Positions 1 through 12,400 of a stretch of 64,000 nt of DNA are shown here, in pieces (the stretch's first letter is position 1; each line of letters begins with the position of its first letter). This DNA is from Sphagnum magellanicum (taxonomy: Eukaryota > Streptophyta > Sphagnopsida > Sphagnales > Sphagnaceae): contig CM038912.1 of NCBI GenBank assembly GCA_021904315.1, positions 7,217,061 to 7,281,060 on the forward strand. The letters are read 5' to 3'. The translations under genes and the position numbers were made by a program. The notes beneath the pieces were generated by a model. It saw nothing but the letters and a program-made list of their open reading frames with translations. It made no database searches and was not told where the DNA came from.

Positions 1-216
1 TGTGCAAGATAGGGTTGGGACCACACACACCTTCCTTCCTTTGTGAAAGCAAAACTCTCAACAGTCTGGCTGCTGTTGGTAGATGAGTAGGCTAGTCAGC
101 CAGCAGCTGCAGCTTCTTCATTACTGACACAAGATCATCTGCTGCTTGTTGTTTTGCCAGTGTCTGTCTAGTCTAGTTTAGTACAAACTACACAACAACA
201 CACAATAACAACAGAG
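1..216. other. Left-edge segment, no gene identified
   Basis: This segment is CAG/CTG-rich ('cagccagcagctgcagc' near 98-114) and leads directly into a GAA-rich tandem array. Its composition resembles the untranslated leaders of the ARF and CRF genes in this window, so it could be the 5' end of a gene lying off the left edge. No open frame of useful size supports this. Confidence 0.3.
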
Positions 217-657
217 AGCCTTCAGAGAAGAAGAAGAAGAATAGCTCACAATTCTAAGCACCCAATTCTAAGGTAGAAAGCATCATAATAACAAAATTGC
301 CAAAAAGTTCTTCAGAGAAGAAGAAGAAGAGCTCACAATTCTAAGCACCCAATTCTAAGGTAGATAGCATCATAGTAAAAAAATTGTCAAAAAGTTCTGA
401 GGAGAAGAAGAAGAAGAAGAGCTCACAATTCTAAGCACCCAATTCTAAGGTAGAAAGCATCATAACAAAAAAATTGTCAAAAAGTTCTTCAGAGAAGAAG
501 AAGAAGAAGAAGAGCTCACAATTCTAAGCACCCAATTCTAAGGTAGAAAGCATCATAATAAAAAAATTGTCAAAAAGTTCTTCAGAGAAGAAGAAGAAGA
601 AGAGCTCACAATTCTAAGGTAGAAAGCATCATACTAAAAAAAATTGTCAAAAAAGTT
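217..657. repeat. Five-copy tandem array, about 88 bp unit
   Basis: Each unit begins with 'ttcagag' plus a (GAA)n run of variable length, followed by 'gctcacaattctaagcac', 'ccaattctaaggtagaaag', 'catcata' and an A-rich end with 'ttgtcaaaaag'. Five copies start near 217, 308, 396, 484 and 580. The last copy lacks the 'cacccaattctaag' segment. Differences between copies are mostly in GAA number and a few substitutions, so the array looks fairly young. Confidence 0.85.
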
Positions 658-904
658 CAAAATTTTTGGAATTTCTTTCATTTGGTGTAGTATATAATAG
701 TAGGTTCAAAGTTTTCTTTGTATTTTGCCTCAAAAATTTTATATAAAAAAAGAAGAAGTGCAAGATAAGAACAAAAGTAGTTCCTACCAAACTACTTATT
801 TGGAACGGTTTTAGGTGCTTTTTACCTTGGTACTTATCATCAAAGATTTTTTGAGTGCCTTGGAAACTTTAGATCTAGTGGTTGAATTTGTAATCCAATT
901 TATT
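658..904. other. AT-rich spacer, no gene seen
   Basis: This is AT-rich sequence between the GAA-bearing array and the dispersed repeat. No coding frame or RNA gene could be seen. Confidence 0.5.
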
Positions 905-1235
905 GGCCTTGCCTACCAAGGCAAGGATATTGTGTTAAGATTCATTATAGAGTATATATAGTAGCTTAAGGGATTTTGGCCCCCGCAAGGTAATAATAAT
1001 AATAATAGGTCTATTTTTTTATATGAGGATTTTTGAAAGATGATGATATTTTGGCTTGTGTTGAAACTTGAGATTAATTATAATATCTTGAAGGATTTTG
1101 GTTTCTTTTAGAGGATTTTTTGAAGATTTGTATTTGAACATGATGAAATATTTGAGTTCACATAATTCTTCTTTTGCCTTAAGATACTTTTTAATGTAAA
1201 TGGCAAGGCCATAGTGTGTGACACACCCTTTTTTC
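905..1235 (+). repeat. Dispersed repeat family A, copy 1
   Basis: This roughly 310-330 bp segment recurs at 40646-40970 on the same strand and at 55500-55826 inverted. Shared landmarks are 'aaggcaaggatattgtgtt', 'agtagcttaagggattttgg', an AAT microsatellite followed by 'aggtctattttt', 'cttgagattaattataat', 'ttttagaggattttttgaag' and 'gccttaagat'. The core is bounded by short inverted ends (ggccttgcc at 905, ggcaaggcc ending at 1210), which suggests a non-autonomous DNA element. However, similarity runs past the right end into 'gtgacacaccc', so the true termini are not settled. No coding capacity is visible. Confidence 0.75.
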
Positions 1236-1236
1236 A

Positions 1237-1455
1237 ATGGATGAGAGTATATTGGACCAAATTTCTCAAGATGGGTTTTGGATCTAATGGTTGAGTTTGT
1301 AATCCTATTCATGGATGAAAGTATATCGGACCAAATTTCTCAAGATGGGTTTTGGATCTAATGGTTGAATTTGTAATCCTATTCATGGATGAGAGTATAT
1401 TGGACCAAATTTTTCATGTTGGGTTTCAACATCTTCAAAGGTATCGTGTTTGTTA
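1237..1455. repeat. Three-copy tandem repeat, 74 bp unit
   Basis: Units start at 1237, 1311 and 1385, each with 'atggatgagagtatattgg' or a close variant, followed by 'accaaatttctcaagatggg' and 'ggatctaatggttga'. The third unit diverges after 'tttttcatg'. The words 'tctagtggttgaatttgta' near 873 are related, so part of the unit also lies outside the array. Confidence 0.85.
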
Positions 1456-1760
1456 AAAGGCGGGGTTAGGTTTCTTACTAAAGGGTTAAGTTAGTATGAA
1501 AGATGAATGCTCAAAAACTAGGCTTATTTGAAGCTTGAAGATTTGGCACATTTCCCCAGATGATTTGTTTTTAAATAACACAATTTGTACTACGATCGTT
1601 AATGTTTTGGATTCCAATGATGCTCATTTCTTTCTCAAGAAAGATTTCTAACTTGACTGGCCGCAGATTCTTTCGACCAGAGTGAAACAAACAAACAAAC
1701 AAATAGCCAAAACATTCTTGAATAATTTCCAATCTTCCCATCCATTGTACCACTTCACCC
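1456..1760. other. AT-rich spacer, no gene seen
   Basis: No coding frame is supported. A short (CAAA)n run lies at 1686-1702. Short ORFs here have no recognisable motif. Confidence 0.5.
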
Positions 1761-2120
1761 GAGTTCATTATGTTGTCCAACTTCTTCAAGTTCATCCATT
1801 GTTGAAATCGAGGGAACTTCCTTAGATTTTTGATGCATTGTGCAAAACTTTCAAAACTTCTAAACCATTTTGCACAACACTGAGTTCATATGTTGTCCAA
1901 CTTCTTCAAGTTCATCCATTGTTGAAATCGAGGGAACTTCCTTAGATTCTTGATGCATTGTGTAAAACTTTCAAAACTTCTAAACCATTTTGCACAACAC
2001 TGAGTTCATATGTTGTCCAACTTCTTCAAGTTCATCCATTGCTGAAATCGAGGGAACTTCCTTAGATTTTTGATGCATTGTGCAAAACTTTCAAAACTTC
2101 TAAACCATTTTGCACAACAT
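1761..2120. repeat. Three-copy tandem repeat, 120 bp unit
   Basis: A 120 bp unit is repeated with almost perfect spacing. 'ttgaaatcgagggaacttcc' recurs at about 1802, 1922 and 2042 (the third copy has gctg for gttg just before it). Each unit also carries 'tgttgtccaacttcttcaag' and 'aaaccattttgcacaacac'. Only a handful of substitutions separate the copies, which indicates a recent tandem duplication. Confidence 0.9.
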
Positions 2121-2892
2121 GACAATTGAAATCAAATACTAATGAAGAGAGAGAAACTATAAAAAAACCAATCTCCATCAAATTCCAAACATGAGTCCTT
2201 CCTTTTTTGTCATTCAAAGGTCCTCGATAAGAAGGGCAACAACCATATGTCCTTCATTACAACCTATTCAATTCCAAAGGATAGCAATGACAAATTTGAT
2301 CCCAAAAATTGAATAAAAGTTTGGGGGAAAAACTTTTTTTTTATCGGGCATCACTAATAGGTAATATACCCAAACTTGTGATACTAAACTTGAGTTACAC
2401 CTCCTCAATGCTATGCTTGTTGGAATTTGATTTGGTGGGCTTCAAACTTCAAATTAGATTAGGGTTTAGGGTTTAGGGTCTATAATGCCTTACAACAAAA
2501 TAAATAAATACACATCTCTATTATTATTATTTTTTTAAATGACTTAATGCCATAAACTTTAACAATTTATCAAAATTATCATCCCAAAAAAAAAAAAAAT
2601 TACTACATTTTGGTTTGGAAATCATGAAGTTTTTCTTTTTTTTGTTTTGTGAGGCTAAAACACTGGGCTACCTTTTGTTACACCGACCATTATGACTTTG
2701 TTATTTCATCACTCCAAAAGGGTGTCAAATTTGGTGAGCGTTTAGTTAGGTCTATGATCGTTTATTAAGTGTTCGATCACTAGCTTAATTTACTCTATAA
2801 GTGCACATTCTAGAGTACACATCTATTACAAGCTTTGCTTCAAAGAGGTCAAATTACTTTAGCATTTTACCATTTTTAGTAGAGTTCTTACA
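2121..2892. other. AT-rich spacer with short telomere-like repeat
   Basis: No gene seen. Three plant telomere-type units (TTTAGGG) lie at about 2457-2479, embedded in ordinary AT-rich sequence. Poly-A and poly-T runs occur near 2586 and 2630. Confidence 0.5.
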
Positions 2893-3010
2893 CTTCATAA
2901 GGCTAGTTCTTTATGGACCTTAGTAAGGCCCTTGGACTTCATAAGGTTAGTTTGTTATGCACGTTAAGGCCCTTGGACTTCATAAGGTTAGTTCTTTATG
3001 CACGTTAAGG
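2893..3010. repeat. Three-copy tandem repeat, 41-44 bp unit
   Basis: The unit 'cttcataaggttagttcttt' followed by 'atgcacgttaaggcccttgg' starts at 2893, 2937 and 2978. The first copy is the most diverged. Confidence 0.8.
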
Positions 3011-3928
3011 ACCTCGAAATGGGTTTAGGGTTATGCCCTAATGTGCCCATAATGAGGATTCCGATTTTCACCTTCACAAAAAAAATTTGGCTCTTAAAAT
3101 TGACAAAAAATTTCAGTGTCTCGGTTCCATGCCCCTTCCTCTTTTTTTTTTGGTGGGGGTGCCTTTTTGGGCAAATTTCCATGGTATGGGTCTCGTCTTA
3201 TTTATTCGGTGCCCACTTACGGGTGGCCGGGGGAGGGTGGATCACACACAAAGTAGTTGTCGAGCACCACCGCGTTTCGTGTTTCATTGCACACGAAACA
3301 AACATACACAAAATTAAACTTAAAATTTGGAGGCCATGTGTGCCATTTGCCGGAACCCTAGAAAGGAAGCAACCCTAAAAACCATTGGGGCTTTTACTTC
3401 TAACCATGGTTAATGAAAGAGTCCCCCATTCAAAGCACCCTTCTTATTGAAGGATTCATTTGGACACCTAATTAGTGTAGAGTAAAAGCCCTAAGGGTGG
3501 GGTCTTTATGGGAATAAGGGCCCTCCAAAGGTAGAGCCGAGCATATATGGGTCCTAATTCTCCGGAGATAAGACTCACCCCAAGGGCTTTACACTACCTA
3601 AGTGCTGTGTGGGTATTAGAATTTGCCACAAATTCCCGACGATTATCAACTCGGGTATATACTCATTTACTTGGGATGGGGTTTTTTTTTTTTTTTTAAA
3701 TTTAATTTATAAATTTTAAATCACCTTTCTAACCTCCGGTTCTTTGCCAGTTCTTTCATGTTTCTGAAAAAACTGGAACGGGTGATTTTTTTGGTTCTCA
3801 TATTTTCTCAAAAACCCGACAATTCTTTGATTCCGAAAATTCTAAAGAACCGGAACCACCATTTTTTTAAAAATAAAAATTCTAAAAATCACACGACATT
3901 AGAAAAAACTTGTCACAAAAAAATAAAT

Positions 3929-3976
<48 letters not shown>

Positions 3977-4909
3977 CCATGATATCCCATCGGGAATTAC
4001 AAAATAAAAATAAATAAATATGACAATGAGCTTACGAAAAGAGTGCATCCAAATATATTTATAAAAGAAAAAAAAATTGCGGCAGCTTTTTTACACACTT
4101 CTTTTGAACTCCGTTCAGTGATTGTTAGTCGGAAATGGGAGCCGTACCAGGGATGGTGGTGGCTCGCACATATTCAACTCAATTTTTTCACATCTTTTGA
4201 ACTATAAGGATAGAGGCATCGTGAAGGCAAAAAAACCTCACTTTAAACTCGTTCGTTCGTACAAGCCTGACTTTTATATATATATAAAAATCGCAAGCAA
4301 GAAACTTGCATGAAAATTCATATAGTTCAAAGTGAACATAAAACAATAATATAATATAATATAATATAAAATGCACCCTATCATTTGGTTTTTTATACTC
4401 TTTTTGTGTCACTTTACACATAATTGTAAGGGACCGACCAACGTGTTTATTTATTTATTTTTTCTTTTTGTCAATTTTGTGATGTAGTCAAAGTGGTGAC
4501 CGTCCAAATTGAAGGTAGATTTAGTCTATTTTGGTTTTTTTTTTTTTTTTTTTTTTTTTGGGTAAATCGTGAGATATATGAACATTAAAATGTTTATGCA
4601 TCTTTTTTTTAATTGTGGCTACCTTTTGAGATTTAAAGTTTTTTTTGTGTGCATGTTATGATCGAAAGATGAATCAAAAAAAATATTTTTAATATGTGTT
4701 TTTTTAATGTTCAATTGTAAAAAAATTGAAATGTAACATTTAACTACTTTAATGGCTAAAAGGTAAGGTTGCCAAGTTGGCTAATCCTTTTCTTTGTGCT
4801 ATGTGAGGTCAATAATCTACTCTAATGGCGTTCAAGCAATCGCCAAAATAATCATCATAAAAAGTAGAAATGTGTAATGCATTTTTTTCATTTTTTGGTG
4901 ATTGAAACC

Positions 4910-4947
<38 letters not shown>

Positions 4948-7900
4948 TTCTAAAATCAATTCATTTAAAATTCAAAGTTTCACTTTGTGACAACATTTCT
5001 CTGATAGAATTAAAGGTTTGATATGGGTTGATTCTTGTTCTTTTATTTTTTATATCCATTTTTTTCTTCTTTTTTGTCATTCAAGAAAAGACATTTTGGA
5101 AGATGTTATTTTTCAACAAATGATGCTTGATCGTAAGTATTGTTTAATCTTGGAACATCCAAGTGTAGATCAACAAACCTAAAACCAACTTGAATTGGAC
5201 ATTTTGTGCATTTAGAGATTATGAAACTTGAAACAACTTTTCATCATCAAAGTATTTACAAGAAGCATTTGAGGAATTTTGCAACACATAACTATTGCAT
5301 TAGCACCATTTTAGATTGAGGTGTAAATGTTTACAAATGGTTAAACAAATTGCAAGTTCAGTTGTTTTGATCAAATGGGGTTGCATTTTCCAATAGGGTG
5401 CACACCAATGTCATACTCAATTTCAATATAAATCAATGCCTTTCATGATAAGAGTGCATTGCATGACATATCACATTAGTTTCATTGTGAAAACTTTTTT
5501 GAAACAAGTTTTGTTCAATATCGAGCTTTTGAAGTTTTGTTCTCTACTACTCATCTTAACCATAATGATGCCTTCAACATGGCAAATTGTTTGATTCAAA
5601 AAATTTCAAAATCAAGTGATGTACATTGTGTTGTCCATGCTAATAGATGAAAATGAATCATGAGTTGAACTTCATAGTGGTAGCAAAGATTAATCTTGAA
5701 CATTCGTGTTCAAAATCGAGGTGGTCAAGGGCTTGACTTGCATAGTGCCATTGTTGAAGGTAGCTTGAATATGTTAGCTTAATGTTTTTTTAAGTAATCA
5801 TTTTGAGGACATTTGAACCTTGTTTGAGCATTGATTTTGTTATGAAAAAATAATTAACCCCCAAATTGGGAGACCATTTCAACCATGTTTGATGAAAGGA
5901 AGCTTGGTCTTGAAGCATATTTGTTTAAAATAAGTATACAAAACAACAGTGCTTTGAAACCTTCACTTGATGGCAACCATGTGATATAAGGTTGAGGTCC
6001 AAGTCAACATCCAATACTTTCTTATAACATTGTTTGTCTATGTAAGTTACTATGTATGTTTGTAGTTAAATGATTAAAGATAACATGGAAAATGAACTTA
6101 TATCTATACCTTGTCATTAACAAAATTGAAGTTGGGAAACAAGTTGATAACACATTTGGACTTAGTTGTGAGATGCTTGCATAACAACATTACACTATGG
6201 ATTCTTTCCTTTTTGAGAATATCATCAAAGATTGGAATGACAACAAAGTGATGCATGTTGTGAAGAGTTATATGTTTGACATGTAATCACTAATAGCCTA
6301 TGATGTAATAGCATACATTGCAATATTTAATTGAAGTTGGATCCATTTCATGTAGTTTATATGATAACAACATGACATAGACAAGTAGTTTTACATACAA
6401 CCAATCAATGAAAATGAACAAGAGCAAAAAAATATGTTAGTGCCAAGGCAATTCTATAATTTTGGCATAAAATGCATGTAACATTATTGCCTTGTTTGAA
6501 AGCCAATGAAACATAAATGTATACCTATCCTGGAGGTATGAATCTTGATAGGCCAACTTGGTTTACATGGTGTGTGTCTAAATCTTAAACTTTAATTCCA
6601 TGTAAAATGCATGGTAGGTCTAATACAACTTGTTTTGCAAGATTTTTCACAATTTACAAGTTTGTTATGACATTTATTAATGTAAGATTTTCATTAGGTA
6701 GCTTCAATTTTTGTAGACTTTGGAAAAAGGCATCTTTCCAAGGACTCCATAGAACCCAACACAACCAACCCATATTTAATGTAGTAGAGTACTTCTATTG
6801 GGACAAATAAAAGGTTAAATTCCTTATGACCATAGGTATAGTAGTGTTGTTATAACATTGTTCCAACAAGAAATAAACCAAGATCATCTATGTAATACTT
6901 TATTATTACAATAAACAAAATGCAAAAGTTTCTATTGTAATTGATTAATGGTGCTTGTTTACCTTGATAATTATCCAAATTTTAAATCTTATTGTGGTGT
7001 TTCATCATAGGAATATGATGTCTTCTAAAATACAATGAACATAAATTTTAATGAAAACATCATGACATCACCACATTCTTCATGTGCCTTTAAATGATTT
7101 TCATATAAATCGTTAGTTAAACTTTTAATTACATCAATCTAGCTTGTAATTTGAATGTCACCATCTAATTGATTTTCCTTGAGTAACTAAAAAGCCATAC
7201 TTAAACTCACTAAACAACATATTTTCCATAAGAAAATGTGTTTATATCCGTGGACACCCAACAAAACTTTGACTCTTTGAAAATAAATAACCAATGTGTA
7301 TATCTCTTGAAATGAAGAGGGGATATAAATAGAAAATGTGTGCAACAATGTGATGTATTATCATTGCATGTAAGTAAGTAAGAGGTTCATTTTTTTTAAA
7401 AAAAATTTAATGTCAAGATTAATTATCTACAATTGAAAGGTGATGAATTTTGTTAGGTTTAACTTATAAATTCACCAATGTTCAATTAGATGAAATCCAT
7501 AAAATCACATGTGTTTCATGGATTTTGATTTGGGTATGATCTTGGATAATGGATTTCAACCACCATGATGTGTACAATTATGATTTTCATACTCACACGT
7601 TAACGTGGTGAAGATCAAATTGGACAAAAGAAGGGACAAATCCAAAGAGGTTCAAGTTACATGTGAATAAATAGGTAATCTCTTTTGTGTAATTGAATTG
7701 ATAAGAGTTGCATGAAAGTTGTATATGAATGGGTTGCACCACAATTAGGTATGTTTTCTTGTGACCCCAAAGGAAATTTTTATAGGTTAATGCCCAATTT
7801 CATTGTTTTTAAGTGATTATGTGTGCCAAATTAGGGCAACTAGGCAAGAAATTGGCTTGAGTAAAATGTATATTATTGTAGGCCTAGAGTTAATTTTCAC

Positions 7901-8280
7901 ATTGACAAAACAAATAATTATTTAAATTTTCTCCACTTCTTCCAACCTTATTACTACTATATTACCATTGATAATTTTTTTAAAATTAAAAAAATGGTAT
8001 TTTTTCAGAAATTTATTTTCAAAATTAAAAATTAAAATAATTTTCTGGGAAAAAAATGCCAAAATTTTCAACATCACAAAATTAAGACTTAATTTTTTTA
8101 AAATATTTTTTAATTTTTTAAAAAAAAACTTGAAGACTACTACCCTTGGCCCTAAAAAAAAGAAAAAGAAAAAAACCTCAGTTTACAATGTCCTCCTTTT
8201 TTCACACATGCCAAAAAAAAAAAAAAAAAGATTAGTTTAGATTATTATGCCCTTTTCACACACCCAGTTTGCTGTCATAG
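3011..8280. other. AT-rich intergenic region, no intact gene seen
   Basis: There are no long conserved reading frames. Open frames of 60-126 codons (for example 2998-3378) have no motif and no splice context. The region contains (AT)n microsatellites at about 3934-3973 and 4914-4941, long T and A runs (4538-4559, 8211-8230), and a copy of dispersed repeat family B near 4470-4510. Long stretches (5000-7800) have the texture of very old decayed transposon sequence, but nothing could be identified. Confidence 0.5.
4470..4530 (+). repeat. Dispersed repeat family B, partial copy
   Basis: The string 'ttttgtgatgtagtcaaagt' followed by 'ggtgaccgtcc' resembles segments at about 40160 and 41056. Only the first part of the family is recognisable here, before a long T run. 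Confidence 0.45.
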
Positions 8281-8460
8281 GTCCCTAGAAGAAGCGACCC
8301 TAGTAGTAGGCCAGGGGTACTACTAGGAGACCTAGGGGCGCTAGGGGTAGACACTAGGGGTAGTAGATAGTAGGTAGGTTGGTAGGTACTAGGGGGTAAC
8401 AAGACAGGTACCAGGCACTAGGTACTAGGCACCTACCTAGTCTAGAAGGCCTAGGGCGTA
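8281..8460. repeat. CTAGG-rich low-complexity block
   Basis: This block is built from repeats of 'ctagggg', 'ctaggt' and 'gtagtaggt'. GC content rises abruptly from the AT-rich spacer to the left. It sits directly upstream of the presumed ARF leader. It could be simple-sequence expansion in promoter DNA; no specific regulatory site is assigned. Confidence 0.6.
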
Positions 8461-9470
8461 GGTTTGGATGAGAATAGGATGGGGGCCGTTTTCATCGCTC
8501 TTCTTTGGCTCCTCCTTCGCTCACACGGCAGCCAAACAAAACACTCTCTCGTTCGGGAAAGAGTTTTCTTCTCTTGTCGCAACAAGAATCGAATCGTCTT
8601 CTGACCTGCGTTGTGGGTGGTGTTGCCGAAGATCCAGACTCCTGGCCACTTCCCATACGCTTCTGCCGAGCTTTGTGGCATCCTTTTTGGTTAAGAATCC
8701 AGCTAGTTCTTGGAAGAAGATGGAGGAGGAGGAGCTATACTCTATGTCTTGGTCGTCGCCGTTGAGAGCTTGGTGGTAGCTTGGCAGGAGTTGCTGCTGC
8801 TGTTGCTGCAACTCTTCTACAAGAAGCACGGCTGCGCTTTTGGTGGCTTGTGATCGATCGATCGATCTTTTTTGGTCTCCAGAAGAAGTTGAGGCTGCTG
8901 GATTTTACCTATTTCGCTCCTTGGAGAGCAAGAAGACTGAAGCCTTGTTGGGTTTCGGAAGCTCATCATCCGCCAAGAGGAGGAGGACTAGGAGCAAGTG
9001 GAAAGAGGAAGTGGGAAAACAAAAGGAGAGGGAAGGAATAGCAGTAGGTGTGGTGTGAGATGGAATGGGGTGGGGAAGGAACTTAGAGTTTTTTGATCAT
9101 CACAGCTTGGACTTGGTCAGGAACTCCAGGAGTTGTTGTTGTAGGAAGAGGAGCAATGGGATGCTGAAAAAGGCTGGTCATCTAGAAGAAGGAGAAGAAG
9201 AAGAAGGAGAAGAAGCAGCAGCAGCAGCAGCAGCATTCATTGGGCAGCAGCAGATTCAGTACACCGGCAGCTTTCTAAACAGTTTTTTTGTAGAAGAAGA
9301 AGAAGAAGAAGAAGAACACAGCCTTTGCCTCCTCTCCTCTTCGTAGAGATCGGAAGAAGTTGTTGGTTTTTTTCTTTCTGGTTTTGGTGAAAGCTGGAGG
9401 GAGGCTGTTGAAGAAGAAGCAGCTACCTATTGCAACTACTTTGTGTTGAGACTGTGGTTCGCTTGTGAGG
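8461..9470 (+). promoter_or_regulatory. Presumed promoter/5' leader of the ARF gene
   Basis: The 1 kb upstream of the ARF start codon is GC-richer than the spacer. It is full of GAA, CAG and GCT runs typical of plant leaders: GATC tetramers at about 8850-8870, (GAA)n at 9185-9210 and 9290-9318, and (GCA)n at 9213-9233. Several upstream AUG frames occur, including 8468-8779, 8781-9041 and 9065-9346. The last encodes only Glu and Ala runs, so it looks like translated microsatellite and not a real protein. The transcription start and any leader intron cannot be placed from sequence alone. Confidence 0.55.
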
Positions 9471-12400
9471 ATGTATTCGTCAATGCGTCTGGCGGGTGCT
9501 GTTCAAGCTCCGGAGCAAGCTATAGGAGGAGGCACTGTAGGTAAGAAACCCACATACATTCCGCCATCGTTGAGATAGAGACGATAGATAGATAAGATGC
9601 TTCAAAGAAAGCTTGCTTGATGATGGCATGGAGAAAGAGAAACCCAACAAAAAAGAAAAAAAACACACGCCCCCATGTTGAGCATATATATCTCCATGCA
9701 CTTCTGTGGATGGATGCAACGAAGTGCTAACTGCTTGGAGTAGCAGCCGGCCAGCCAGTGAGCAAGGAAAGCATGCATAATGGCCATATCAGGGGTTTGT
9801 AGGACCTGGAGACTAGTTCTTCTTCTGCCGAGGATTCAGAAAAAATCTTGCAACATGATGGGAATCCAAACCTGGAGCAGCAGCAGCAGCTGCAAAACAG
9901 CAGAAGTCCCAAGAGATTTGGAAACCCTCTCTTGTGGGTGGTGATGATGATCTTCATCTTCATCTTCATCTTCACCTGCATCTCCTTGCATGCATGCATG
10001 AAGAGAGCTTGTACAGAAATATTTGTTTTAAGTGGATTTTGATGATGCAAAACCTTTCCTTGGGGTTTGGGTTTTGTGGGTGTTTGTAAAATTGACAGTT
10101 GAGAGGCGGAGCTTGAACTCAGAGCTATGGCATGCTTGTGCGGGGCCTTTGGTAGGGCTACCAGCTGTGGGAAGCCGGGTTGTGTATTTTCCTCAAGGTC
10201 ATACTGAGCAGGTAAAACAGAATTGGTTTTTTCTTTTTCTTTTTTTTGGGTCTTTCTTTCTTTTCACTGATTGTTTTTGGTCACGGCTAAGGAAGGGCGT
10301 CCACTTCTGGAAGGTAAGCTGTTTGTATCCTGCAATTCCTGATGAAATTGGAGTAGTGCCACCTGCACACCCACTGGTGTGGACAAATTGCTAGTTTTTT
10401 TTCTTCCCCCTCCCACATGTAATCTACTGCAGATCTGATCCGAGCTGAGCTGAGCTGAGCTGAGCTGAGCTGAGCTTTTGTGGGTAATGAGTTTTTTTTA
10501 GGTTGCTGCTTCAACACAGAAAGAAGCAGATGCTCATATTCCCAACTATCCCGGTCTTCCATCACGCCTCATCTGTCTCCTTGACAATGTCACACTACAT
10601 GTATGTATGCATACAACATACCCCTTTTGCTGCACCTGCAATATTATGATGATGATGATGATGATGATGTTCTTGTCATTGTCTCCATTTGCTTTCAATT
10701 GTACTGATTGTCTTCTGAAAGTGTAACATATCCTTCAGCTTGTTGTTAAGGCATACTGTGATTATGTCTTGAATCTCTTCTGTGCAGCAAAAATATGTAT
10801 ACATCTATCTACCAGACTCTTTGTTTGTGCTGTTCTTCAACTTCAAAGCTCATATAGTCTCATGGACACATGTGAGACTTTTAGAGACACCATATGTGAT
10901 GGTGGAGGTTTTGGTCTTCTTCTTGGATGGTGCCCTGATATATATGATATTGAGATTGTGTGTTCCTTGCAGGCGGATCTGGAAACAGATGAAGTCTATG
11001 CACAGATGACCTTAATACCCACAAGTAACTCTGTAAGTGTAGGGTAATGATGATGTCTTTCTCCTCCCCCTGCTCCCCCACATGTGTGTGGGTCTGGTAA
11101 ACATAGTCTTCTTTTGTGACATTAAGATTTGAATTATTGTCAATTATTGTTAACAAATGAAGATTGTTGAGTTGAGATCCTCCCATTTGCACTAGGAAGA
11201 ATTGCTGAAACCCATGATGGTATATTGGGAGTGTAAGCAGCAGGAGTCATCTTTTTCGGGTTCAGAATTGGCCGCTGCCAGCAAGCAGCCGACAGAGTAC
11301 TTCTGTAAGACCTTAACAGCTAGTGACACCAGCACACATGGTGGCTTCTCTATCCCACGCCGTGCTGCTGAGAAAGTTTTTCCTAGATTGGTGTGTGTGG
11401 TTGTCTCTCTCCCCCTACCCACCCACCCACCCATGTCTTGTTTGTTTCAACTGAACAAATAATAATAATACATCCAATCTCATGAATCCAGCTTTTGATT
11501 CCTGAAAGAATTGCTCTCTTGTTTGATAAGAGTGCAACCTAGAAGACTAAGGTTCTTCATAATTTTTTCAGGATTACACGCAGCAGCCACCAGCACAGGA
11601 GCTTGTTGCAAGGGATCTGCATGACCAGGAATGGCACTTCCGCCATATTTATCGAGGTTAGCAAAAAGTTGTAGTGTGATGTTGCAAGACAGAAGATGTT
11701 AACTTGCAGTAGTTATATAAGTTAATTTTTTTTCAGTTTTACAAGGGGGAGTGCAAGCTTCGATGTGTAGATGATGTAAAGGGAACCCACAGAAGCTGAT
11801 AAAATATGTGCGTTTTCTGTTTGTGGGCTGCAGGACAACCACGCAGACATCTGCTCACAACTGGTTGGAGTGTGTTTGTGAGTGCAAAGAGACTGCAAGC
11901 TGGTGACTCAGTTCTATTTATCAGGTCCGTCAAAATGTTTTTGTTACTCTTACTCAACTGTTGGTTCAGTGCAAGCAACTGCATCCCCCTGCAACAAATA
12001 TAGTAATCATTCTGTTTGATTCTAGCTCCTGTTGTTAGCAACTTGGTTAACCTTTTGTCACATGGGAGAGTGATCAGATTGCAGGAAGTCTCATTGTTTC
12101 CTTGTTAGGTTGGCATAATAACAATAATGGTGGCTGCTGCCATATTATACAATTTTCCTCCCAAGGTTTGCTGTTAAACAAAACCATTTTGTGGGCAACA
12201 GGGATGACAAGGGCCAGTTACTGTTGGGAATACGGCGGGCAACCAGACAGCAAACTATCATGCCATCATCTGTCCTTTCAAGTGATAGCATGCACATTGG
12301 TGTTCTCGCAGCTGCAAATCATGCTGCTGCCACAAATAGCCGCTTCACGATTTTCTATAACCCTCGGTACTGCAAAAAATCACAAGTCGTTGTTGTTGCC

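Noticed and set aside
2998-3378. 126-codon + strand ORF in the left spacer
   Set aside because: It has no motif, overlaps the end of a tandem repeat and a T-rich run, and has no splice or promoter context. It is most likely a chance frame.
5000-7800. Possible decayed retroelement coding sequence
   Set aside because: Some stretches look like heavily mutated coding DNA, but no block of conserved residues could be recovered in any frame, so no element is called.
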